Source of the DNA: an uncultured Lachnospiraceae bacterium
Lineage (GTDB): Bacteria > Bacillota_A > Clostridia > Lachnospirales > Lachnospiraceae
DNA: 5,129 bases
Direction: 5' to 3'
NCBI GenBank assembly: GCA_902795985.1
Contig: CADBNG010000486.1
Location: forward strand, 1 to 5,129
Shown here piece after piece: positions 1-5,129 of the stretch. Below the pieces are notes generated by a model. It worked only from the letters and a program-made list of their open reading frames with translations. It did no database searches and was not told the origin of the DNA. The translations under genes were made by a program, and so were the position numbers. How positions within the stretch are numbered: the first letter of the stretch is position 1; the number at the start of each line of letters is the position of its first letter.

Positions 1-763
1 TCACACTGTCAAAACGGTCCAGGATCCCGCCGTGTCCCGGAATCAGATGTCCGTAATCTTTGATGTCATGATTTCTTTTAATCGCGGAAGCACCAAGGTC
101 TCCCACCATGGAGATCAGGGCACCGACGGTACAGATAATGGCGTACTCGGCGACAGGCATTCCGGGAGCGCCCAGCCATCTGCCGCATACCCAGGCATAC
201 AGGGCTCCCAGGCCGGCGGCCCCGATCACGCCTCCGACTGCTCCTTCTATGGATTTCTTCGGGCTCAGCTTCGGAGACATTTTATGTTTTCCGATCAGCA
301 TTCCCACGCAATACGCACAGGTATCGCATCCCCAGGAGCACAGAAAGATCAGCCAGACCGTATAGGCTCCGGAAGGAATGATCCTGGTACGGTAGATGAA
401 CGAAAGCATCACCGCTACATAAACGACCCCGAATGATACCGTCATGGTCTGCTCCGCGCGGTATCTGGGCCATGTAAATACAAATACTCCCATACTCAGG
501 ATGAGCGCGAGCGTTACTGATACCAGCAGGTATTTTTCCTGGCCCAGGATCAGAAAGATATAATAGGTTATGGCACAGATATAACCGGTGATCGAAAGCG
601 GTGAAGTAATCGTATCGTGCACGCCGCAGGCCCGGTACAGTTCAAACATGCCGATCAGGGAAACAACGAGCAGGGTAAACCACAGCAGCGGTCCCCCAAC
701 AATAATCGTCAGCAGCGCCGCGGCGACCAGCACGATGCCGCTGATCAGTCTTGTCCGGAACAT
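1..763 (-). CDS. cdsA: Phosphatidate cytidylyltransferase (CDP-diacylglycerol synthase), C-terminus cut by window edge
   Basis: Integral membrane enzyme that makes CDP-diacylglycerol from phosphatidic acid and CTP, the branch point of bacterial phospholipid synthesis. I translated 254 residues by hand; no stop is reached before the left edge. About eight hydrophobic segments are visible (roughly residues 6-22, 24-42, 58-74, 78-98, 109-124, 133-154, 175-195, 204-224). The family signature is intact at residues 226-252: S226, K229-R230, K235-D236, then LIPGHGGILDRFD. D222 and D249 are 27 residues apart, the same spacing as the metal-binding aspartates I recall from the Thermotoga enzyme (D219/D246). 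Family length suggests only about 10-25 residues are missing. The ATG at 763-761 is chosen because AAGGAGG (777-771) lies 7 bases upstream and the next residues (MFRTRLISGIVLV) are typical of CdsA. The start lies inside the end of uppS (19-base overlap), suggesting translational coupling. Residues 142-152 are unusually cysteine-rich. Confidence 0.97.
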   Translation of the reverse strand, partial: MFRTRLISGIVLVAAALLTIIVGGPLLWFTLLVVSLIGMFELYRACGVHDTITSPLSITGYICAITYYIFLILGQEKYLLVSVTLALILSMGVFVFTWPRYRAEQTMTVSFGVVYVAVMLSFIYRTRIIPSGAYTVWLIFLCSWGCDTCAYCVGMLIGKHKMSPKLSPKKSIEGAVGGVIGAAGLGALYAWVCGRWLGAPGMPVAEYAIICTVGALISMVGDLGASAIKRNHDIKDYGHLIPGHGGILDRFDSV

Positions 764-1473
764 GATCTCTCCTCCTTCACTCCCCCGTATCTGCGATCCC
801 TGCTGTTAAACTTTTCAATCGCTTCCAGCAGATCCTTTTTTGTAAACGCAGGCCAGGGGATCTCTGTAAAATAGAACTCAGTATATGCAAGCTGCCACAT
901 CAGATAATTGGACAGACGCAGTTCGCCGCTGGTGCGGATCAGAAGGTCCGGGTCGGGAATACCGGCAGTATCCAGGTGATCCGCGATCGTCTGCTCCGTG
1001 ATCTGCTCCGGGAGGATCTGTCCCTCCCGCACATCTGCGGCGATTTTTCTGACAGCCCTTGTGATCTCGTCTCTGCTCCCGTAATTCAGGGCGAGCTGGA
1101 ACTGCAGGCCGGTATTGTTCTTCGAGCTTTCGACCAGTTCGTCCAGATTTTTCCGAAGCACCGGGTCAAATGCAGAAGGATCGCCGATCACACGGACCCT
1201 CATGTTATTGTCTCTTGCAAGCTTAATACTGTTTTTTGTGTATCTGCGGAACAGCTGCATGAGGGCATCCACTTCATCCTTCGACCGTTTCCAGTTTTCG
1301 GTGGAGAACAGATACACGGTCAGATACCGGATGCCAATATCCCAGGCATCCCTGCAGATCACTTCCAGATTTTTGGCGCCTCTTGTATGGCCGTAGGTGC
1401 GGGGCATTCCCTTACTCTTCGCCCACCGGCCGTTCCCGTCCAGAATAATGGCCACATGCTGCGGAATTACCAT
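745..1473 (-). CDS. uppS: Undecaprenyl diphosphate synthase (cis-prenyltransferase)
   Basis: Cytosolic, membrane-associated cis-prenyltransferase that adds eight isopentenyl units to farnesyl diphosphate, giving the C55 lipid carrier for peptidoglycan and other wall polymers. The 242 residues are a normal length. Conserved features run in the usual order: HVAIILDGNGRWAK (6-19, with Mg/diphosphate-binding D12), R25 and H29 in PRTYGH, FSTENW (56-61), LALNYGSRDEI (from 127), and DPDLLIRTSGE (174-184) followed by R186, S188 and E199. With an offset of 14 these match the E. coli residues D26, R39, H43, N74, R194, R200, S202 and E213, so the active site appears complete. The protein ends with the usual RRYGGV region and a short polar tail. 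The ATG at 1473 follows AAAGGA (1486-1481) by 7 bases and begins almost directly at the catalytic core. It follows frr after an 85-base gap holding a terminator-like hairpin, and overlaps cdsA, the next lipid gene. Confidence 0.98.
   Translation of the reverse strand: MVIPQHVAIILDGNGRWAKSKGMPRTYGHTRGAKNLEVICRDAWDIGIRYLTVYLFSTENWKRSKDEVDALMQLFRRYTKNSIKLARDNNMRVRVIGDPSAFDPVLRKNLDELVESSKNNTGLQFQLALNYGSRDEITRAVRKIAADVREGQILPEQITEQTIADHLDTAGIPDPDLLIRTSGELRLSNYLMWQLAYTEFYFTEIPWPAFTKKDLLEAIEKFNSRDRRYGGVKEERSCSGQD
771..777 (-). promoter_or_regulatory. Ribosome binding site of cdsA, inside uppS
   Basis: AAGGAGG reads on the minus strand at 777-771, 7 bases before the ATG at 763. It lies within the last codons of uppS and fixes the cdsA start, so ribosomes finishing uppS would be close to the cdsA start site. 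A strong match to the anti-Shine-Dalgarno sequence; its function is inferred. Confidence 0.85.
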
Positions 1474-1494
1474 AGAAGAATCCTTTCCTGTATG

Positions 1495-1538
1495 AAAAGA
1501 AAAGCTGCCCGCTAAGCCGCTTGGCTCAATCCGGCAGC
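1495..1538 (-). terminator. Terminator-like hairpin with T-tract between frr and uppS
   Basis: On the minus strand GCTGCC (1538-1533) pairs with GGCAGC (1509-1504). An inner stem TGAGCC/GGCTTA closes an AAGC loop, with one G-T pair and an internal loop between the two stems. The tract TTTTCTTTT (1503-1495) follows at once. This is the layout of a rho-independent terminator, starting about 20 bases after the frr stop codon. The internal loop and the interrupted T-tract suggest it may be leaky. No convincing promoter for uppS fits downstream of it, so partial termination within a longer operon is as plausible as full termination. Confidence 0.7.
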
Positions 1539-1550
1539 CTTTCCGGCAGC
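1531..1550 (-). repeat. Short direct repeat GCTGCCGG overlapping the frr-uppS hairpin arm
   Basis: GCTGCCGG occurs at 1550-1543 and again at 1538-1531 on the minus strand, with AAAG between. Viewed as 12-base units the copies agree at 10 of 12 positions. The second copy holds the 5' arm of the terminator-like stem. The first could pair with the same 3' arm (1509-1504), giving two competing folds. It may be a simple local duplication. Confidence 0.55.
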
Positions 1551-1558
1551 GAAGCAGA

Positions 1559-2110
1559 TCAGACCGTCATGATCTCCTTTGACTTTTCTTCCACTGCCTT
1601 ATCGATGTCCTTAATGTGCTTATCTGTTTCTTTCTGGACCACATCTTCCAGATCTTTGATGACGTCCTCGGAGACTTCAGTCTTTCCGAGCTTCTTAAGG
1701 TAGTCGTTGGCGTCGCGGCGGATATTCCGGACTGCGACCTTTGCGGCTTCTCCTTTTTTCTTTACATCCTTGACCAGATCTTTTCTGCGCTCCTCATTCA
1801 GTTCGGGGAATACCAGGCGGATCACCTTGCCGTCGTTGGTTGGATTGATGCCAAGATCCGACATGTTGATGGCTCTTTCGATTGCCTTCAGCATGGAGGA
1901 TTCCCACGGCTGGATCTGCAGGATGCGGGGTTCGGGTACCGTTACGTTTCCGACCTGCGGGATCGGCGTGGGCGTACCGTAATAATCTACCGTGATCTTG
2001 CTGATGATCTTCGGATTGGCTCTTCCGGCCCGGATGGTGCTGAACTCCTCCAGCATGTTGTTGTGGGTCTTATCCATTTTCTCTGAAAATACCTTGATCC
2101 GTTCGTCCAT
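1559..2110 (-). CDS. frr: Ribosome recycling factor
   Basis: Cytosolic protein that, with EF-G, splits post-termination ribosomes so the subunits can be reused; it is normally essential. The 183 residues are close to the usual 185. Family landmarks are all present: RAGRANP (27-33), YYGTPTPIPQVGNVTVPEPR (43-62), the conserved QPWE (67-70), INPTNDGKVIRLVFPELNEE (88-107), and VRNIRRDAN (127-135), whose arginines belong to the rRNA-binding face of the long three-helix domain I. The middle beta/alpha segment (about 31-104) is domain II; the flanking charged helices build domain I, which ends in a lysine/glutamate-rich helix (about 147-181). The ATG at 2110-2108 is preceded by AGGAGG (2124-2119) with an 8-base spacer. 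It lies 19 bases after pyrH, the standard pairing, and is surely co-transcribed with it. A terminator-like hairpin follows the stop codon. Confidence 0.99.
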   Translation of the reverse strand: MDERIKVFSEKMDKTHNNMLEEFSTIRAGRANPKIISKITVDYYGTPTPIPQVGNVTVPEPRILQIQPWESSMLKAIERAINMSDLGINPTNDGKVIRLVFPELNEERRKDLVKDVKKKGEAAKVAVRNIRRDANDYLKKLGKTEVSEDVIKDLEDVVQKETDKHIKDIDKAVEEKSKEIMTV

Positions 2111-2129
2111 AGAAATATCCTCCTCTTTA

Positions 2130-2837
2130 TCAATCCGCCAGCACGCGGGTACCGGAAAAGTCCCCGCTTACTGCGTTTACTATACTGTTTTCCTGTCCCA
2201 GGGCAAATACCAGCATGGACATATGGTTTTCCCGGCAGAGAATGGAAGCGGTCATGTCCACTACCTTCAGCTGCTGCTCTATGACCTCGCTGATGGTGAT
2301 CGAGTCGAACTTCCGGGCTTCGGGGTGGTCCTGCGGGTCACAGTCATATACTCCGTCGACGGCTTTAGCCAGCAGGATCGTATCCGCTTCGATCTCAACG
2401 GCTCTGAGCACCGTTGCCGTATCCGTGGAAAAATAAGGGTGCCCGGTCCCTCCCGCAAAGAATACCACTTCATTGTTGTTCAAAGCCTGAACCGCGGCAT
2501 CTTTTGAAAACAGTTCGGAAAATGTTCCGCATGCGAAAGGTGTCATGATACGGGTCTTCAGTCCCGCAGAGCGGAACATTTCAGATACATAAATGCAGTT
2601 CATGACAGTGGCCAGCATGCCGATCTGGTCCGCTTTTGTACGGTCCATATTGCTGCTGGAACGGCCGCGCCAGAAATTGCCGCCGCCGATGACCACTGCT
2701 GTCTGGATTCCCTCGTCTGTCATTTTTCTGACCTGCGCGGCGACCCCCAGAACAGTCGCTTCATCAAAACCTGTTCCTTTCTCTCCGGCAAGAGCTTCAC
2801 CGCTCAGTTTTAAAAGTACCCGTTTCCATTTACCCAT
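2130..2837 (-). CDS. pyrH: UMP kinase (uridylate kinase)
   Basis: Cytosolic hexameric enzyme of the amino acid kinase fold that phosphorylates UMP to UDP with ATP, feeding RNA, DNA and UDP-sugar (cell-wall) synthesis. In bacteria it is typically controlled by GTP and UTP. The 235 residues fit the family. Visible motifs are the phosphate-binding LKLSGEAL (9-16), GGGNFWRG (51-58), the UMP-binding region with D70 and GMLATVMN (73-80), GGTGHPYFSTDTA (129-141), and the nucleotide-binding AKAVDGVYDCDP (157-168). The C-terminal VVDMTASILC (192-201) is also typical. No key residue seems missing. The ATG at 2837-2835 has AAGGAG (2849-2844) 6 bases upstream. It is the first gene of the cluster here, with a sigma-A-type promoter just ahead of it. 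It is not preceded by rpsB-tsf within this window, the common arrangement in bacteria; a P-type ATPase gene sits there instead. Confidence 0.99.
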   Translation of the reverse strand: MGKWKRVLLKLSGEALAGEKGTGFDEATVLGVAAQVRKMTDEGIQTAVVIGGGNFWRGRSSSNMDRTKADQIGMLATVMNCIYVSEMFRSAGLKTRIMTPFACGTFSELFSKDAAVQALNNNEVVFFAGGTGHPYFSTDTATVLRAVEIEADTILLAKAVDGVYDCDPQDHPEARKFDSITISEVIEQQLKVVDMTASILCRENHMSMLVFALGQENSIVNAVSGDFSGTRVLAD

Positions 2838-2866
2838 ATGCTTCTCCTTTTAAATCGGTTTGCTAT

Positions 2867-2895
2867 AGTATATCACATCCGGTTCCCATTGACCA
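2867..2895 (-). promoter_or_regulatory. Probable sigma-A promoter for pyrH-frr
   Basis: On the minus strand a -35 box TGGTCA (2895-2890, 4 of 6 to consensus) is followed by a 17-base spacer and a -10 box TATACT (2872-2867, 5 of 6), with a TG two to three bases before the -10. A start near 2860 would give a leader of only about 20-25 bases, just long enough for the pyrH ribosome binding site, leaving no room for a riboswitch or attenuator. It starts 22 bases beyond the ATPase stop codon, in non-coding DNA. Predicted by eye only. Confidence 0.65.
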
Positions 2896-2917
2896 GAATC
2901 CCCGTTCATATTATTTC

Positions 2918-5129
2918 CTACCAGGTCGGCCTCTCCATCCTGCTCTTCCACTGTTCCCGAAGCTTTTCCCGAAGCTGTGACAGCTTTACCAGCAGAAGGC
3001 TCAGATACCTGAGCAGAGGTTCCGTAAGGCCGGCAAACAGGATCAGAAGCATGGCCGAACGGCGGGACGGTACCCGCAGAGAGAAAATGTGCGGGAAAAA
3101 GTACATGGAGAAAAGTATCCCCCCGATCATCGCGATCCATAAAAGAGCGTGCAGGATCGTCATGGGCGACGCGATCCGGTAAAGGATCATAATACCGACG
3201 ATTGCCAGAAGTATCGTGCAGGACGTGGAAGTGTCCACGGCACTGACCCTGAATTCCTGGCAGAACAGTACCAGCGCGCTGATAATGATAAAATCGGTCA
3301 GCCCAGCCGGGAGAGCCCGGTAAAACACATTTTTCAGAAAATGTCCCCGGATCGGGTCCGTGTTATTCTCAAGGGACATGACAAAGGCGGGGATCCCGAT
3401 GGTAAACGCACTGATCAGCGAGATCTGCGACGGAGCGAGCGGGTATCTCAGGAAGAATACAATGGAGAGTACAGACAGAAGAAGCGAAAAAATGTTCTTT
3501 ACCAGGAACAGGCTCGCCGTCCGCTCGATGTTATTGACCACTCTTCTTCCTTCCGCCACGACCGAAGGCATTCGGGAGAAATCCGAATCGATCAGGACCA
3601 TCTGGGCCGCGTGCGCGGCGGCATCGCTTCCCGACGCCATGGCAATGCTGCAGTCCGCTTCTCTTAATGCCAGCACATCATTTACGCCGTCTCCGGTCAT
3701 TGCCACAGTATGACCTGCTTCTTTCATATACCGGATGAGCATTCTCTTCTGTTCGGGACTGACTCTTCCGAACACGGTATAGGTATCTGCCGCTTCTTTC
3801 AGTTCTTCATCAGAAAGACCGGTTACATCAATAAAGCTCCCGGCTCCGTCGATTCCGGCTTCTCTGGCTGCCTGTGAGGCTGTCCGCGGATTATCGCCGG
3901 AGATCACCCGGATCTGGACCTGCTGCTGCCGGAAATACCGGAAGGTATCCATCGCGCTTTCACGCACGGGATTCCGAAGGAGGACCAGCGCCAGCGGTCT
4001 GACGCTTTCCGTTAAGGCTTCTCCTCCGGGATCGCTCTTTGCCTCGCCGAACACGATCCCGCGGTATCCGAGAGATGCATAAGCCTCGATACGTTCCCTG
4101 TAATTCTCATACTCCTCCCTGAGCACATACTCCGGAGCGCCCAGCACCAGAATACGGTCTTCAAATACCACGGCACTGTATTTATGTACCGATGAAAAAC
4201 CATAGACCTGCTTTGCTTTCACACCGCTTCCTTTTACAAAGAAAGCCTTCATCGCCCGGGCGGTATCATTGTCCGAGGGCATGGCAGCCGCAAAATCTCC
4301 CAGCCACAGGCTGATCTTCTCTTCCGCATCCCCTGTGCCGGCAGACAGAGCCGGCAGTCCGGCATCCTCTTCCGGATCGATCCCGTCATTCATCATCTCT
4401 TCAAGGAGAAGATCCTCCTGCGCCGCCTGCGCTTTTTCCTCTTCGGTCAGGGCGGCACCGGAAGGCTGCAGCGGGACACATCTGCGCACGCTCATCTCAT
4501 TTTCCGTGATCGTTCCGGTTTTATCTACGCATAATACGTCTGCTCTGGCCAGAGTCTCAATGGATTTCATGTTCTGGACCAGGACTTTATTCAGTGCCAG
4601 CCGGAATGCGGATACGGCCATCGCTACGCTGGCCAGCAGGTACAGGCCCTCAGGGATCATCCCCAGGATCGCAGCGACCGTACCGGAAACGCTCATGCGC
4701 AGAGTTTCCTTATTTACATGAAACTGCTGCCAGAACAGTACGGCAGCAATGGGCAGGATCAGGATTCCCACGATCCGCACCAGACGGTCCAGAGAACGGA
4801 TCATCTCGGACCGTTCTTCCTTTTTATACTGTTTGGCTTCCAGCGTCAGTTTTGATACATATGCATCCTCACCGACCCCTGTCAGAGTGGCAAGGCATTT
4901 TCCGGATACTACAAAACTGCCGGACATCAGTGTGTCGCCCGGCCGCTTCAGGATCTCATCCGCCTCTCCGGTCAGAAGAGCTTCATTTACCAGAACCTCT
5001 CCTTCAGCCACCCTGGCATCGGCGCTGATCTGGCTGCCGGCCTCCCAGATCACCAGATCATCCAGGACCAGCTCGGCCGAAGGGATCTCCTCCTCTTTCC
5101 CGTCCCGGATCACCCGAATCTTCGGCGCA
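2918..5129 (-). CDS. P-type cation-transporting ATPase (CtpE/Exp7-like, possibly calcium), N-terminus cut by window edge
   Basis: Membrane pump driven by ATP through an aspartyl-phosphate intermediate. The reading frame is open to the right edge: 736 residues and a TAG stop are visible. Residues are counted from the first full codon, 5128-5126. Order: end of the actuator domain with LLTGEADEI (TGE 53-55); helices M3 (about 116-135) and M4 (148-172) with ion-site motif PEGL (159-162); phosphorylation loop DKTGT (D202); nucleotide domain with LGAPE (329-333); SGDNP (410-414); RVSPEQK (455-461); hinge TGDGVND (478-484); and six C-terminal helices M5-M10 (about 538-715), then a basic tail. M1-M2 and early actuator, perhaps 80-130 residues, are missing. 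The glutamate in PEGL and absence of metal-binding CPC argue against a copper/zinc pump. PEGLYLLASVAMAVS resembles CtpE/Exp7-type pumps as I remember them, where calcium is the proposed ion; substrate is therefore tentative. No clear terminator follows; the pyrH promoter lies directly downstream. Confidence 0.95.
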   Translation of the reverse strand, partial: APKIRVIRDGKEEEIPSAELVLDDLVIWEAGSQISADARVAEGEVLVNEALLTGEADEILKRPGDTLMSGSFVVSGKCLATLTGVGEDAYVSKLTLEAKQYKKEERSEMIRSLDRLVRIVGILILPIAAVLFWQQFHVNKETLRMSVSGTVAAILGMIPEGLYLLASVAMAVSAFRLALNKVLVQNMKSIETLARADVLCVDKTGTITENEMSVRRCVPLQPSGAALTEEEKAQAAQEDLLLEEMMNDGIDPEEDAGLPALSAGTGDAEEKISLWLGDFAAAMPSDNDTARAMKAFFVKGSGVKAKQVYGFSSVHKYSAVVFEDRILVLGAPEYVLREEYENYRERIEAYASLGYRGIVFGEAKSDPGGEALTESVRPLALVLLRNPVRESAMDTFRYFRQQQVQIRVISGDNPRTASQAAREAGIDGAGSFIDVTGLSDEELKEAADTYTVFGRVSPEQKRMLIRYMKEAGHTVAMTGDGVNDVLALREADCSIAMASGSDAAAHAAQMVLIDSDFSRMPSVVAEGRRVVNNIERTASLFLVKNIFSLLLSVLSIVFFLRYPLAPSQISLISAFTIGIPAFVMSLENNTDPIRGHFLKNVFYRALPAGLTDFIIISALVLFCQEFRVSAVDTSTSCTILLAIVGIMILYRIASPMTILHALLWIAMIGGILFSMYFFPHIFSLRVPSRRSAMLLILFAGLTEPLLRYLSLLLVKLSQLREKLREQWKSRMERPTW

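Noticed and set aside
1474..1494. Separate promoter for uppS after the hairpin
   Set aside because: CATACA is the only weak -10-like string, and no matching -35 lies at a proper distance; most of the space is taken by the ribosome binding site.
976..1515. Long plus-strand open frame (179 codons) opposite uppS
   Set aside because: It lies antisense to a gene with a complete active site, has no family features, and is rich in the residues expected from reading the opposite strand of G+C-rich codons.
1616..2507. Plus-strand open frames of 156 and 171 codons opposite frr and pyrH
   Set aside because: Both mirror highly conserved minus-strand genes; their translations show no recognisable domain and no convincing ribosome binding site was seen.
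2838..2917. Riboswitch or terminator in the ATPase-pyrH gap
   Set aside because: No stable hairpin with a T-tract is visible, and the space between the likely transcription start and the pyrH ribosome binding site is too short for a structured leader.
3149..3667. Plus-strand open frame (172 codons) opposite the ATPase C-terminal half
   Set aside because: The translation is a charged, low-order sequence typical of antisense reading; the minus strand encodes the hinge motif and membrane helices here.
5111..5113. GTG codon as the true start of the ATPase
   Set aside because: The frame stays open through five more codons to the edge with family-like residues (APKIR), and starting there would omit M1-M2 and part of the actuator domain. 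The gene is better read as truncated by the window.
1..5129. Mobile element, CRISPR, prophage, defence system or tRNA
   Set aside because: Both strands were read for repeats, inverted ends, integrase-like products and cloverleaf structures, and none was seen; nearly all bases belong to five conserved co-directional genes.

Overview
This window looks like chromosomal housekeeping DNA from a Gram-positive Firmicute, most likely a member of class Clostridia close to Lachnospiraceae. The reasons are the gene order pyrH-frr-uppS-cdsA, strong AGGAGG-type ribosome binding sites, a base composition of roughly half G+C, and a cysteine-rich CdsA segment (CDTCAYC) that I associate with that family. The assignment is inference; no rRNA or other taxonomic marker is present.

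All five genes lie on the minus strand, so transcription runs from the right edge to the left edge. From right to left: (1) 5129-2918, a P-type cation-transporting ATPase that lacks its N-terminus because it runs off the window; (2) 2917-2838, an 80-base gap with a good sigma-A-type promoter (TGGTCA, 17 bases, TATACT) and the pyrH ribosome binding site; (3) 2837-2130, pyrH, UMP kinase; (4) 2110-1559, frr, ribosome recycling factor, 19 bases downstream; (5) 1558-1474, an 85-base gap with a terminator-like hairpin plus T-tract and a short direct repeat; (6) 1473-745, uppS, undecaprenyl diphosphate synthase; (7) 763-1, cdsA, phosphatidate cytidylyltransferase, which overlaps uppS by 19 bases and loses only its extreme C-terminus at the left edge.

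The pyrH-frr-uppS-cdsA block is a classic bacterial growth cluster. PyrH makes UDP for RNA, DNA and cell-wall precursors. Frr recycles ribosomes after termination. UppS makes the C55 lipid carrier for peptidoglycan, and CdsA makes CDP-diacylglycerol for phospholipids. The hairpin after frr may split the cluster into a nucleotide/translation half and an envelope-lipid half, or set their ratio by partial read-through. The ATPase is unrelated in function and probably a separate transcription unit, since pyrH has its own promoter just after the ATPase stop codon.

I found no mobile element, CRISPR array, RNA gene, phage gene or defence gene, and no candidate for a new biological system. The points worth a second look are modest: the duplicated hairpin arm after frr, the unusual neighbour of pyrH, and departures from textbook motifs in the ATPase.
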